Assembly (NCBI GenBank): GCA_949775045.1
Contig: OX459098.1
Coordinates: forward strand, 22,364,375-22,428,374
Direction of reading: 5' to 3'
Source: Metridium senile
Taxonomy: Eukaryota; Cnidaria; Anthozoa; Actiniaria; Metridiidae
DNA length: 64,000 bases
The position numbers and the translations under genes were made by a program. The notes below the pieces were generated by a model. It ran no database searches. It worked only from the letters and a program-made list of their open reading frames with translations, and was not told the DNA's origin. Positions 1 to 52,621 of this stretch are shown here, in pieces (the first letter of the stretch is position 1; every line of letters starts with the position of its first letter).

Positions 1-544
1 CTAAACATGTTACTTATACTGGCTTATAGATCTACGACCATCAGGTTACCAAGGGAACCATCGAGGCGCTGCTATGGTTACTAGTGGGTCGACCGGTAGA
101 TCTGGACAAGGATTAGTAAGTTATCCATGACGTCATTTCCTGTTTACTACTACGATCATTGATAAAAGTGTTGGCACGAATATTATAAAGTCACTATATA
201 GCACTGCTGATATTTCACTACTCCCCCCACCCCCTTCGCAATGTTGAGGAGGGAGTCATTGTTTGTTGCTTATGTGGTTGACCTATCAATGCGCTATCAT
301 TTTACACCAACATTGATGCTAGGGTAAGGGGGAAATGTTTTTTTAGGTAAATAAATGAAGTAGTTACTATGAGATAAAATACTAGAATCATGCCAACTAC
401 TTTTAACAATGATTGTAGCCATCAATACCGTATTAATGTTGTTCAGAATATACTCCCTACAGTGCATACTCCACTAGTATGGATGACGTCATTTCCTGTC
501 TACTGCATCAATACCGTATTAATATTGTTATATATTCCCTACAG
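1..544. other. LYST upstream intron, no coding exon seen
   Basis: No reading frame here resembles LYST and no convincing exon is bounded by splice sites. From about 420 to 544 there are two copies of an 82-bp unit. Each ends in CCCTACAG followed by TGCATACTCCACTAGTATGG, which is the acceptor and first bases of the first LYST exon. The palindrome TGACGTCA occurs near 129 and 484. The rest looks like ordinary AT-rich intron. Confidence 0.5.

Positions 545-565
<21 letters not shown>
420..565 (+). repeat. 82-bp tandem pair copying the exon 1 acceptor
   Basis: Two units start their exon-like part at 463 and 545. Both contain CCCTACAG|TGCATACTCC, so the upstream unit is a decoy copy of the splice acceptor and the first bases of the exon. 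Confidence 0.8.
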
Positions 566-40192
<39,627 letters not shown>

Positions 40193-41023
40193 TTGTAGAT
40201 TATATAAATGTGTATAAACGAATTGATTTGAAAAACAACAACATAGAATAATGGTTGCGTTCGTAATACGAATGATAGTTAGAATGCGTTAAAATTGTTA
40301 GAATAAAATAGGTTATATAAAAATACTTCAAGCTATAGTATACATATCAAAAATTGAATATTTTTTCTTTATCAGAAATAGTCTATATTTTGTTATTATT
40401 ATTTTTCAATGTAGAACATAAAATACCAACTTACTGAATAAATAATTATGGAAACGTTGTCAGGTATTACTATCTTATTTTAAATATACAACATAGACAT
40501 GTGAACTGCGTGACGAACGACGATTTTTGATGGGTTATAGACCATACAAAATAAGAAAAAATGACGATCTTTTTTTAGAACTACCTGTTCTGTTTATGTT
40601 ATGCATCGAGTGTTTTTGTAATTTGTTTATATCAGCTTTTTAACAACAAGAAAATATTTACTCGGCATTTTGGACGCCATTTTGAAAAGTGAACAGGGAG
40701 CAAACAACAACTTTTTCGCTGTTCCTTCGAAACTGAATTTATCAAGGATATAATTTTACAATTTACAAACAATAATAAGCTAGAAATTACACAACGTAAC
40801 AGAAAAAAGCTACTTATTTAGAACTTACAAATAATCATTTGACATATATTTTTTTTACTTCAAACCCGATTGTTTTACAACGAATTTTTGCTCTGATGCA
40901 ATCGTGATATAACACTAATTTTGATTGGCTCAAGAATAGTAACACTCATCTGATTGGTCAAAAATGTGGCAGCCAACATTCAAGTAGCTTTCAATGACAA
41001 GGTTAACAGCGCTATATTGAGCA
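40193..41023. other. LYST 3' UTR and spacer to the GPCR gene
   Basis: Candidate polyadenylation signals AATAAA lie at 40312-40317 and 40437-40442, 120 and 245 bases after the stop. Near 40510-40570 is a single unit related to the tandem repeat at 45560 (ACGATTTTTGATGGGTTATA). No further gene. Confidence 0.6.
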
Positions 41024-44000
41024 ATGTTAGAACCACGATTATCTCGCCATCTCGGCGTCCATTTTCTCCATGTTTTCTCTGTGTTCTTGTTTCTTACAGT
41101 ACAATGTGTTGACTACAACTGTCCTTCACAGAAAACCGGTTTCTGTATCTTTGAAGATCAAGGCAGTAATGTGGTCTGCAAGACAACTCATATGTTTCAC
41201 CTGCAAGACTTGATACACAGCAAGGAAAACGTCACAACATTGTAAGTTTTTTTCGATCTTTTCCTCTAATCCTCCCTGTCTTATAAACATTTCTTTGTTG
41301 AAAGCTAGATATTTTTCTGATCATTTTAATTTTTGAAATTTCAGTGTTATCAACTTTTCCGTCCTTTTTGAAACTTGGATTCCCTTTCGGTCTGTCTTTT
41401 TGAAAATATCTTTCTTTTTATTCAAAAGCAATTTGTCTACATGAGAAAGACAAGCGCCTGTATAAGTTTTTATGCAGCTGTCCTCCTTTCAATCATGAAT
41501 GGTGTTGAGGTTTCTTGAATGAGGATGTGACATCTTCCTTATCCCAATCTTACAGTATTGTTCTTTTAGAGATCTCTCATTCAACAAAATCACAATCATC
41601 ACAAGAGGATCTTTCTCTGGCTTGACAAACCTGTGTAGACTGTAAGTGATGCGATTTTGATTAGATTGGTTATTTCTTTGCCAACACTTATTTGCGGAAC
41701 TCAATTAAGAGAATTCAATCAAATTGTTTGGATGTGTGTCATCTAACTTAATAAAAGAAAATGTAATGCCTTACAAAATTAAACGAGACTTTCCTTAGGA
41801 AGTTGAAGTTTGATGGTAGTTCTATCAAATTATTTGTAGTACATAGGGTTAACATGAGATGCGCACGCACCGCCGTTATTCAGTATTTAAAATATTGGAC
41901 GAACAGACATAAACATGATAACAGAAAGGTAGGGATAAAACTAATATAGATAGAAGGGTTGGGCATGTTAACCCTACACTGCAAAAACGGCCGAGTAGAT
42001 ACACCTCACTATATTGAGTAAATCATGCATTCAGGATGACACTTAATAGTGAGTAAATTAAACTCATTATTAAGAGTAAACATAAATGTAGAATGTGCCA
42101 TTGAGTAGAATGTACTCAATATAGTTTAGTTTATAAATAGTCGTTTGATTAAATATTAGTTGAGTAATTCCAAACTGCTATTAGTTTCTTGGCAACGCGT
42201 ACCAGAAACGTTGAGCTTTGAGCGACCACCGCCTTGGGTACAATCGCTAATTTACCGGCCATGCCGTGGAAAATTCGTGTTTATAGTTTCCCGACAGGAG
42301 AGGTCCATGCCAGTCGACTGCAATGGATATAACATTTTAAAATTTGTTCTTACCTTTTTCCATGCAAACGTGACTGTACTTTTCGTCGAGAGTATCCCCT
42401 ACATGTCCGCCCTAGTCACGGCCAACACATGCACTGAATCACGGCGGGGCGTGCGCATATCATTGTATAACCCGGATTGTTGGGTGTTTGACTTTACTGC
42501 TTCAAAAGATATAAAATATTGAATAAAGCGATAACTTTTTGTGTACTTCTTCAGGTCCTTGACTCACAACAAGATAAGAGTGTTGTATTACAGTGCCTTC
42601 CATGGTCTTCACCATCTAGCTGTTCTGTAAGTAAATAATATTTTCATGTGGGTGTAATTGAACCATCTTTAAGTTTATTGTTATCTTTTTTAGCAACCTG
42701 ACAATGAATCCATTAACGAGGTTCTCTGGTAACCTATCGGGTCTATTGCCATCACTGTCGACCATCGACGCAACGGGTATCTCACACTGGAAACCAGACA
42801 GGGAGCTCTTTGAACTGCGTACGCTCACACAAATCATTGGGTGGACATATTCAACAGAATGTCGAGATTGCTTATTGTTTAGAAGTAATGCTACATTCTT
42901 GTTCAGTAGACTACTATATGTATCCAATAGGGGGTGTGACTTATATTACTGGCCACTGAACTATCAGTCCTATTTTGTAAAAATGCTTAACAACACCTTA
43001 TTTCGATTTCGTTGCGAACCCAACATGCGTAAATGTTTGCGAGCTTTGTACAGTAGTAATACAGTAAACGTTCAAAATAAGTGTTGGGCTAAAACCTTAA
43101 TTGGTATCAATTCACAATGCATGTTAGGTATTTTGACTGTTGTCTTTAACGTTGTAATTGTTCTTACCATTTTAACGTCTAAAAGTCTGCGCAAAAACAT
43201 ATCAATGTTGTTAGTTTGCAGTATGGCATTTACTGATCTTTTAATAGGTGTATACATTGTCGTCATTACTTCATATCTTGATAGTTTTGACTATAATTAC
43301 CTGCATAATGCGTTAACTTTAAACTGCTGGAAGATAGGTTTTCTGTGGATGCTCGGTCAGTCAGGGTCTATCTTTACCATGTTATTTTTAACCCTTGAGA
43401 GATATTTTGTCATTGTGTACAGTTTACAACCAGATATAAGAATCAGTGGGCGTATGGCTGTTATTTTGGTGATTCTGAGTTGGGTTTTTGCTATTTTTCT
43501 CACCAGTTATGCCATGTACTATAACCTCTACCGATTTAGTATATTTTGTATCCCAATTGGTCTAAATTCGTATCATTTCCATATCTTTGCCTTTACCATG
43601 GCAATAGGGCTATTGGCTTTATTTTTGTACTTGATAAGCTTTCTATGTTATATCCACATTTACATCGCTGCAAGACGCACAGGTCGAAGTGTTGGTGTAA
43701 AGCGAGAAGCTAGACTCGCTAAAAGAATAGCATTGTTGTTTTTTACGAACATGTTCTTCTTTTTCTTTCCTGTAATGATGCTTGGTATAGTTGCTCTTGT
43801 TTTCAGAGATTCAAGGATTTACGGAACTAGCTCTTTAGGATATTTCTTCTTGAATGGGTTTCCTTTGATATGTCTAAGTGTAAACTCGTTTTGTAATCCC
43901 ATTTTGCATGCTTTTCGCAACGGTGGCTTCAATAAAGTCATAAAGGAAAGAGCCTGTATGCTCCATGGGGCCTTGTGCAGACCACTGACAAAAAGAATAA

Positions 44001-44092
44001 GGTCGGGTTCAGAGAAAAAATCTTTTGTGGTTGGTTTCTCATCAAGAGGAATCTATAGAATTACAAGAGAGAAAACATCCAGTTCCTCATAG
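41024..44092 (+). CDS. Leucine-rich-repeat GPCR (LGR/relaxin-receptor-like), complete, four exons
   Basis: Exons 41024-41241, 41570-41641, 42555-42626 and 42694-44092 join in phase to 586 residues. ATG 41024 opens a hydrophobic signal peptide (residues 1-27), then a Cys-containing N-cap. Exons 2 and 3 are each exactly 72 nt, phase 2, and encode one leucine-rich repeat each (DLSFNKITIITRGSFSGL, SLTHNKIRVLYYSAFHGL), the classic LGR exon pattern; a third repeat opens exon 4. A Cys-rich hinge follows, then seven membrane segments from about residue 261. Class A marks: FTDLLIG in TM2, LERYFVIVYS after TM3, LSW in TM4. KRIALLFFTN in TM6 is the LGR-type signature (usually KRMAMLIFTD). TM7 has NPILH where NPxxY is usual. 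The ectodomain is much shorter than in vertebrate LGRs. The ligand is unknown; coupling through a heterotrimeric G protein at the plasma membrane is expected from the family. Confidence 0.9.
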
Positions 44093-45540
44093 ATCTTGCG
44101 GCATTGCAAACTACAACTGTTGATAATGGCGATGATGAATATATAATGTAAATATGTATTATTGTAAGCGGGAATCAAACCATCATCTAACTGAAATACG
44201 GCGGAACTTGACCACTGAGCTACTAACCACCAATACCTCCTCTTGTATCTCGGCAAAGGATTGAGGTCCTAAATATATTGTACAGTGGACGTCTTACACC
44301 AAATAGTCCCCTTCACAGTAGAAATGAAAAAGTGAAATGAAAATTGTCCGGCAAGGTGTTAAACTGAGGTCTTTACCATTGCAAGCTAACGTTCGTCTCG
44401 GCTTCGACGCAGAGGCTCGGCTACCTTTGGAGATGGATCAGGGACCCGTGACGGGGACTATTGTAAATAATTAGATAAGTGCATGTAATTGCGTCTTACG
44501 GGTAATCAAAAGGACGATTGTTCGATTTTCAATTCTTAAAACATAGAGTACCTTTCTTTGGAGATACTGCTTTAATTAATGATCGTGTACGTTGTGTAAA
44601 TAAACGAACTTTCGGTAACTAATCTTAATCTTTTGGAGACTATATTCAAAGAAAATGTTTTAGACACAGAGAGGAACATGAAATATATATAAAAATAAAT
44701 CATTGTTTAACGTGGAGATACGCGTCCTTACAAAATCTGCCTACTCTAGTGGATGGTGTTTAAATATTGGACACAACCATTATCCTTACTTGACTAAAAT
44801 AGTGTACAACACTGCTCACATGTTGAGCAAACGACTACGCATGCGCGAAAAAAAAACAAGTAAAATTATCTCAGACATTCGTACGGACTCTATATAAAAA
44901 ACGATGGAGTGTACGACTTTCATCGCTTTTTTCTCAAAATATAAACAACAATACAAAACTGTAGACTCATGGTAGCTTTACAATATTACAAAGGTTATGT
45001 ACACAAACTTCAAGCTTATATATTCAGGGAATTTCTTATAAATCGACTTCAAACACTGTAGTCCGAAATTCGCAATGTTTACAATGGCAAAGTAACTACT
45101 TAGTGTATGCAATGGTTATTATGAAAAAATATAGAATCACACACTCACTCCACAAACTCTGTGTGCATATAGCAAACATCGGTGGTAAATTGCTGTCATT
45201 ACAACAGATGACAAATATTTCTTAACCCTATATAATATTTAATAACCATTATGTGACTGCCTACACCAAGTAGTTACCCAAATTGACGGCTGTGAAAATT
45301 TTGCCACGCATGCGTAGTCGTTTGACCTTTGTGTTCGAATGGAGGAAACCCGGATGCATTCTCTTACCCAGACCCTACTCACTTGCGCCATGGTGGTAAT
45401 AAAGGCTCACCAGTTATTTAGCATTATATTAAAAGCGTTAAAATCCAAACTGGTTAAAGCAGGTTTTATAAACAGTTGGAAGTTTAATTCGTGCAAAAAT
45501 CTGGAAGGGTTCGAGCGGATCCGTGAAGAGATTTCTTTTG
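44093..45540. other. GPCR 3' region and spacer with SINE and hairpin relics
   Basis: A polyadenylation signal AATAAA is at 44599-44604. At 44162-44233 (-) a tRNA-like segment has A box TAGCTCAGTGG and B box GGTTTGATTCCCG, probably a SINE head. A decayed foldback may span 44829-45324: AAACGACTACGCATGCG returns inverted at 45308, and a second pair (AGTAACTACTTAG near 45090, CCAAGTAGTTAC near 45266) lies inside. No gene recognised. Confidence 0.5.
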
Positions 45541-45559
45541 TTTCTCTTTAGAGATACGT

Positions 45560-46067
45560 CTCATGCAAAATGCTCAAAAATGACGCAAAACGACGTTTTT
45601 TTTTATGTGTTATAGCCTTTGCAAAATGCGCAAAAATTACGCAAAATTACGATTTTTGATGGGTTATGGCCTTTGCAACATTTAATATGTGCAAAAATGG
45701 CGCAAAATGACGATTTTGATGTGTTATAGCCTTTGCAAAATGCGCAAAAATTACGCAAAATTACGATTTTTGATGGGTTATGGCCTTTGCAACATTTAAT
45801 ATGTGCAAAAATGGCGCAAAATGACGATTTTGATGTGTTATAGCCTTTGCAAAATGCGCAAAAATGACGATTTTTAATGGGTTATAGCCTTTGCAAGATG
45901 CGCAAAAATGACGCAAAATGACGATTCTTGATGGGTTATGGCCTTGCAAAATTTGATATGCGCAAAAATGGCGCAAAATGACGATTTTTGATGTGTTATA
46001 TATAGCCTTTGCAAAATGCGCAAAAATGACGATTTTTGATGGGTTTTGGCCTTTGCAAAATTTAATA
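45560..46067 (+). repeat. About 55-bp minisatellite, left part
   Basis: Units of ATGCGCAAAAATGACGCAAA and ATGACGATTTTTGATGGGTT plus ATAGCCTTTGCAAA, with deletions. Interrupted at 46068 by a transposon and continued at 46972-47130. Confidence 0.92.
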
Positions 46068-46969
46068 CACCTACTTACAGTAAGGTTGTCATACAAAAAT
46101 ATACATTTGTTATGTATAGTTTAATAAACGAGCAGGAGTGTTTTATCAGGTTTAAAATCCCGAGGGCGAAGCCCAAGGGATTTTAAACCTGATAAAACAC
46201 GTTCTGCGAGTTTATTGAACGGCTTAAAAAACTCATTAGTAATTCATGACCATTTTGTCCAATATCGATGAAACAAAAGAAAACGGAAGGTTGTTTGCAT
46301 TTGGGAATTGATCTACACTAATAATAGAGGAATGCTAACCAACTTGAATGCTAATGAACTTGATGACTTTTCGTTGCAAACTTTTCATCGATTGCCTCAG
46401 TGGCATAATGGCTTAAAGCTCGGATACAACCAAGCAGAAGATCTCGGTTCGAATCCTGGCATTGGCACTCATGATCAAAGTATTTTTTTTTGCCAAAAAT
46501 CTAAAAGTAAATTAATTCTAAGTCTGATGTTCACTCGTCAGTAGAGATTGGGGGGAAGGGTAATATCTGAAATATGGACATGAAGCATTATATAATGACA
46601 CATGTGCCATTATATAATGCTTCATGTTCATTTGCATTCCATTGCTCTTCTATTGTACATCATCATTCCCCTGGGCCGCATTCAAATCCCTCCGCGTTTC
46701 AGCCGTAGATTATGCGATATACAATGCTTTCCTCGTGACCAGAGAGGAGCATCGGATTGGACAAAATGATCATGAATTATTAATGAGTTTTTTAAAAAGA
46801 AAATAGAACATTAGAATTTAGTACGATAGGAATTGATTAAAAGACAAAAGATCACTCAAGCTAAACTCTATCTTTTGTCTTTTAATTAATTCCGCACTAA
46901 ATCACAAATGTTCTATTTTCTTTGTGACAAATGTTCTATTTTATATGACAACCTTACTGCAAGTAGGTG
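46068..46969. mobile_element. TA-flanked MITE (CACCTACTT family), copy 1, interrupted by another element
   Basis: Inverted ends CACCTACTTACAGTAAGG and CCTTACTGCAAGTAGGTG with TA on both sides, suggesting a Tc1/mariner-type MITE. The uninterrupted copy at 50564 shows it was about 220 bp before the 682-bp element at 46114 entered. The right half holds a long internal palindrome (AGACAAAAG... / CTTTTGTCTT). Confidence 0.9.
46114..46795 (+). mobile_element. 681/682-bp hairpin/tRNA-like element, copy 2
   Basis: Nearly identical to 18428-19108 over its full length. It is inserted in the MITE between TTGTTAT and AAAGAAAATAG. The intact MITE copy reads straight across that joint, again with no target duplication. 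The tRNA-like block is at about 46396-46470 and the right inverted end is at 46757-46795. Confidence 0.9.
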
Positions 46970-46971
46970 TA

Positions 46972-47130
46972 TGCGCAAAAATGGCGCAAAATGACGATTT
47001 TTGATGTTATAGCCTTTGCAAAATGCGCAAAAATGACGATTATTGGTGTGTTATAGCCCATGCAAAATGACCCAAAATGACGATTATTCGTGTGTTATAG
47101 CCCATGCAAAATGCTAAGAAATGACCAATA
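46972..47130 (+). repeat. About 55-bp minisatellite, right part
   Basis: Continuation of the array at 45560 after the nested insertion, with three or four diverging units. Confidence 0.85.
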
Positions 47131-49140
47131 ATCACGACTCTCCCATGGGTAAATGGCCGATGATAGAGTTATGTTTAATAACAGTGAGTTATGGAGTATA
47201 TAATATAACTTTATTGGTAACATTGCAAACATGAATACTCTAATTGAACTAATTAATTATCTAACTAATGTTCACCTATAAAGCTATTAGTACATTTGTA
47301 GAACTAGTGCAAAATCAAAGTCTATTTGTGGATCAGACTCACAAAAAATCATCAAATAATTACTCATGAATATCCACAGATAATCGTTTGTAGAAAGTAC
47401 TTGGTCTGCTGATGGAAACAGCATTGTGTATGAGAGAAGTGTTTGTAAGGTGTAGCATACCAATGAGTCACCATGGTAGTCTCTGTATGGTTGTACAACT
47501 ACTTAAAAAATTCATGAATAATTAATGAGCAATTGACAAAAGAATTCACGTCCGTGACGGAGGTTGTATATCCGATACACTAGATTCGTCCTGATTTGCA
47601 TAAGTTTTAACTTGAATTTTCTCAGCCAGATTTACTTTTATCTTGACAAGTTTAGTAAAATATTAAAGAACTAATGTTGGAGTTTCATAAGTACTATACA
47701 ATATTCGTGTCCGATCTGTATGAGATATACTGTATATCTCATACAGATCGACCACTCATATTGTATAAAGTACAAAAACTGCTCTTAGTTCTATTCCAAG
47801 ACAAATATCATACATGTTGTATAACAAAGTATATAATAGGCAACCCCCCACCCTTCCCCTAACAGTCCCTAGTCAAAAAGTGAATTAGGTAATCAGATAT
47901 AAATAAAATAATTAAAATATACATTCCGCCTCAATCCTGATCAACAAGATGAAATTAAAAGACAAGCTGAATAACAATGTAATTTAGAGTCACATTCTCA
48001 TATTAATAATACCTAACAAACTGATTTACATGTGATCACCACAGACAACCTGATTGGATCACACAACAGAGGAATTTTAATAATAGAAATCAGACAATTG
48101 CAACACATCACAAATAACTGTCAGCACCAGAAATATTTACCACTGTATGTAAATCACCCATTTCAGACTATGTGGCATTCCCTTGAGAACGTTTTTTTAT
48201 AATGTACATGTTATAACATCAATTCCCGTCAAGGGCATATGGTATTCTTCTCACATATCTGTATGTTATAACATCTACATGTGAAAGAATCTCTGACAAG
48301 GGTTGTATCACATGGTCTTAAATGGATAAACAAACAAGGAAGTAAAAGACATCTGTTACATGCACTGTATAAACTACCCTAAAGGTACTAGAACTGTCTC
48401 AGGATGAAAACAAATCTTCAAGGTTTTGTCAATCCTTAACTCTTTAGGAAGTAGTTGAATGAGTTAAAAATGGTTTTATGTCCATACTTCAACACAATAT
48501 GGAATAAACAAGCCTAAAACTTAGTATATCTAAGAAAGCCATTTTGATTGAAATGTGAGAGAAAGTTGATCAATTACATTGCTACTCTGCTTGTTTACTT
48601 AGCAACATTGACACAATCACATTCTTGATGGATCTAATATAAAATGTCACCAATATAAACAGGTGTAATGACTGTCTTGATGAGTTGTTCATTCTTGTTA
48701 TTACCACCGGTGTTATTGCTATGCACCTTCAGACCAAAAATTTGGGAAACAAAGAGATGGCGATACTCTTCCATCAATCAAACACAATTTGTCTAAACAA
48801 CTAATTACGTGAACTGTAAACAACGGTCGATGTAAACATAAAACAGGTAGAAATGTTATTTTAAATAGAAAATTGAGCCAAATCTACCAATTTTCATTTA
48901 GTTTGAACGGTCTGATACCTAAAATATATTTTAGGCCCAGAAAACATGTTTTTTCATTGAATTGTGGTTCACTTGTTTGACTTGTGTTTGATTGACAGAA
49001 GATAATAACCAACTCACTTCACTAGCTCTGTCGGGTGACTAATGAGCAATGAAATCGGTGGTAATAACTTGATGAGTTGTTCATTCTTGTCATTAATAAC
49101 TTGATGAGTTGTTCATTCTTGTCATTAATATTGTTGTCGT
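47131..49140. other. Spacer between the convergent GPCR and NDRG genes
   Basis: No gene seen. At 47712-47750 a perfect palindrome has 19-base arms (CGATCTGTATGAGATATAC) and a one-base centre. At 48698-49066 a segment with inverted ends TTATTACCACCG and CGGTGGTAATAA is bordered by direct repeats of CTTGATGAGTTGTTCATTC, a likely insertion into a short tandem repeat. The part next to 49140 is probably NDRG 3' UTR. Confidence 0.5.
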
Positions 49141-52100
49141 TTAGCAAGCCTGTGGTTCCTTGGGTAGACTTGTTGTAGATGAGGCAGTTAAACTGGATGA
49201 TGTACTTGCAGAGGATGAGTTAGATCGTAACTTGCTAAGCGACAGTGCTGAACTTGTTCTCAACCTTTGAACTAAAGAACAACAATATATGTTAGAAAAC
49301 ATATCTATAATGTTGTCTTTTTAATTAATTTCTCTATTTTTATCTAGAGGATGGCTGAATTGATTGATCTTTTTAATATGTTTATTGATTTCCTTAGTAA
49401 TTTGTGTGTTTTACATAACTATTTTAAATATAGAACTTTATTGTTATTGAAATATATATGTATTGTTTACAACTATTACAGTTTCTTCTTACAATAACAA
49501 TTATTATTACAAATATAACCAATATAGTACTGTTATTTCATGTTAAAATTTTCTTACAGGGATAGAGAAAAAAAAATTAATTGACCTAAAGGCATTCTCT
49601 TTCTGACATTTCTTTTTGCTTAACAAACAACAATGACAATTGGTATTTTTAACTTGTATACCACTATTAAAATTTATTCACAAAGGCATAATTGCAGTTA
49701 CAGAGATGCAGCCTGGGACAAGTTATGACCTGAAAAGGCACTTGGGATTGTTACATGGGACAGCAAAGCCTTTTTGCTTTTGTTTCATCCACTGTAACCA
49801 TGGGAATGAACTGGTCCCAGGCAGCATCCTGATTTTGATTTGTTGAATGTTGACATTGTTCATGATAATAAAAAAAGACATGACTTGAAACTGTACTGTT
49901 ATTAACATGGATCTAAGAAGACTTACCAAAGCCTTGTCCCTGTAAGAACAAGATCATGGCAGTAGCAACCTTGTGTGGTTGTTCTTCTAACGGCATACCA
50001 CCACAGTCAGATATCTTGATGTATTCAGTCATTGTTGGATCCATTTTACCGTTGGCATCAGCTACTTCAGTCCTGTAAGGTGCCGACGTCCCAGTCAGTA
50101 ATAGTGTTGGACATTTCAAGGTTTTCTTTTCACCTGTTGTTCCTTCAGGTCTGATTAAATCAATGACATTGCGTTTGATGTATGAGTCAAGAAATAAGCC
50201 AAGATTTCTTGGATTCAGCAGGGATCTGAGGCTTTCTTTGTAGGCCAGAGCAAGGTCCATGTTCTCAATCTTTGTCTTGTCGCCAAAATGATGCCAAAGA
50301 AGGAAATCCTCCACAAATGATGTCAGTCCTTTGCTGTGAAGCTGACGCACGCACACCTGATAAGAAACAAACAACTTTGTTACACAAAAATACATTGATA
50401 ACAAATAAAGCAATTCTATTGAATAATTCAAAGTGTCTTTGCAATGGTTTTTCTCAAGCTACATGGTTTCGAGTTACTCCCTTTTTAAGTTATGTACATA
50501 GACATGCTGTTTTGCAAACACTACAACAATGTGCGTAGCTCCCTCTGTGTCTTATATTGGTTACACCTACTTGCAGTAAGGTTGTCATACAAAAATATAC
50601 ATTTGTTATAAAGAAAATAGAACATTAGGATTTAGTATGATAGGAATTGATTAAAAGACAAAAGAAGATCACTCAAGCTGAACTCTGTCTTTTGTCTTTT
50701 AATTAATTCCTTTCGCACTAAATCACAAATGTTCTATTTTCTTTGTGACAAATGTTATATTTTGTATGACAACCTTATAGCAAGTAGGTGTATATAAAAT
50801 TACACTGTCTACAAGATTAAACATTGACGACACAAAACTTCAAATTAAATATACAACAAAAAAATGAATCATTCGCAATATCTATTTAATCGGTCTTCTA
50901 CAAAGGAAATATCCCTGGAACCATTAAGAACGACATAAGATTAAGCTGATCTCGGCTTAATTGGAGTTTTTGAAATAGTTTGCAATAAATTCATTGCCAC
51001 TGACTAAGAAAACCTTTTGTTTTCTTTTGCTACTAGCTGATTGGAAGCACATTTCTATCAGTCTGATAAGCCCATAATATTTATTTTTTTTAAATTAGGA
51101 AGTCTGTCCTTAGTTCCTGTTTTTCCTGGGGAGACTATCCATTGATATCTCAATACAATCACAACATTTCTTAAATGTTTTTATCTTGATGCTAATCAAT
51201 TTTAAATGTTTATGTCTTCATTTGTTAAAGGTTCGTTTTGAAACGAAAGTTCTGTCATTTCGTGTGTAAATAATGTGTGGAAAAAAGGTAATTCTAATGA
51301 GCAATGTGGGTTTTCTTTCATGTATTGAACAATTAGTTAGCAAATACGCCATGATAATGACTTGAAACCAAAGACTTGGATTCAATGGCCATTAACTTGA
51401 TAAACACTTAACCCACAAACATAAAACTTCATTATATTACATGCCTGTAAAATGCCGATATCTCGAAATGTACTTTCTCAGTTTGACTAATAGAAAGAAA
51501 AAATAATTCCCTGTTTGAGGGGCGTTCTCACAGTGTGTTGATAGCTAGGCTTGACAAAAAGAAATGTGATGACAGTTGCTGTACGGGTGCAAATAAGGTG
51601 GGCTGTATCAACAATATTTTACCTTCTCGTAACCCCATTCAATCCATCCTGACTTTGACGTTACCAAGTTAACCAACATCAAAGCATCAACTTGATCTGG
51701 AAAAAGCATGCCGTATCTACACAGGACATTAGCACCAGCACCAATACCGATACCGATAAACGACTTGATAGACATTTGCTCGACTACTTCGCTAACAACA
51801 CGACTCGCCATCTCGTCCATCGTTGGATACACGTAGTTTTCTGGAAAGGAAGTATTATGGTCTTCTTGTCCTGGTGCATCGATATGATAGATACAAAAGT
51901 GCTCTAACAGTGGCTGTACTTCCACAAAGTTAAAGAAGCCCAAGAAAGCCGAAGTATGATTCTGTCCTATATCATGAAGAGTGACGATGGCTGGCTTGCC
52001 CTCTTTGCCCTGCACAGATACATGAACTTTACCAAATGTAGTGTGAACATCACGCTCAGAAAATAGACACAAGAATGAACTATCTTCATGGGATAGTGTT

Positions 52101-52159
52101 TTTCGGTCTGTTTCTTGGACTTGCACTCCAGTTAGTTCGATGAGTGGTTGTTCTTCCAT
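49141..52159 (-). CDS. NDRG3: NDRG family protein, complete, three exons
   Basis: Minus-strand exons 52159-51623, 50356-49927 and 49271-49141 join in phase to 365 residues plus TAA. NDRG proteins have an alpha/beta-hydrolase fold without hydrolase activity and act in differentiation, stress and trafficking, mostly in the cytosol. Visible: HDIGQNHTSAFLGFFNF, HIDAPGQEDHN and GIGIGAGANVLCRYGMLFPD, where the nucleophile-elbow serine is absent as in all NDRGs. Further matches are SGWIEWGYEK, LKCPTLLLTG and ISDCGGMPLEEQPHKVATA. The last exon is a Ser/Thr/Arg-rich tail (VQRLRTSSALSLSKLRSNSS), like the SGK1/GSK3-phosphorylated tail of vertebrate NDRGs, and ends in Cys as several of them do. I chose MEEQPLIEL as the start; an in-frame upstream ATG at 52252 lies in probable 5' UTR. 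The paralogue number is uncertain because invertebrates usually predate the NDRG1-4 split. Confidence 0.95.
50564..50790. mobile_element. TA-flanked MITE (CACCTACTT family), copy 2, intact
   Basis: 227 bp in the NDRG intron between exons 1 and 2, with ends CACCTACTTGCAGTAAGG and CCTTATAGCAAGTAGGTG flanked by TA. Reads continuously where copy 1 is interrupted. The rest of this intron (50791-51622) is AT-rich with nothing recognised. Confidence 0.9.
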
Positions 52160-52621
52160 TTTGCTTTTCGTTGATTGCGCGTTTCGCTTCTCCTGCCTGC
52201 AAGGTACTATGGGTCTTACACAGGAAACCCGGCCCAATTGTAAAAATATCAAAATCTTTGAAAAGCTAGTTAACTCAACTCATTTTTATAGGATAACAAA
52301 AAAAACGTGAAATTATTCAATATTCTCTATTCAAGATTTATTTGAACGTTTTACACACAAAAAAAAACAACATTATAAGAAAACAATTGAGATTGGGCTA
52401 CCTGTGTTACCAGGCTCTCTCGTTCATTCAGGACAACAACAAGAAAATGCCTTGGCGTCCATAGCGATGTTGGTTTCCAGATTTTTTTGGTCGATTTTTG
52501 GCAAATAATGGACATCAAAGCAGAAAAATAAGTTTTATATATTAATATTTGGCCTTCGGAATCTTTTTAAAACAATTTGAACTTTTCTAGTCTTGCAAAA
52601 CAGTGATTTTTATTTACAAAC
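52160..52621. promoter_or_regulatory. Shared promoter region of NDRG (-) and the consortin-like gene (+)
   Basis: Only 462 bp separate the two divergent start codons, so both promoters and 5' UTRs must share it unless there are upstream UTR exons. I found no convincing TATA box. Confidence 0.6.
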
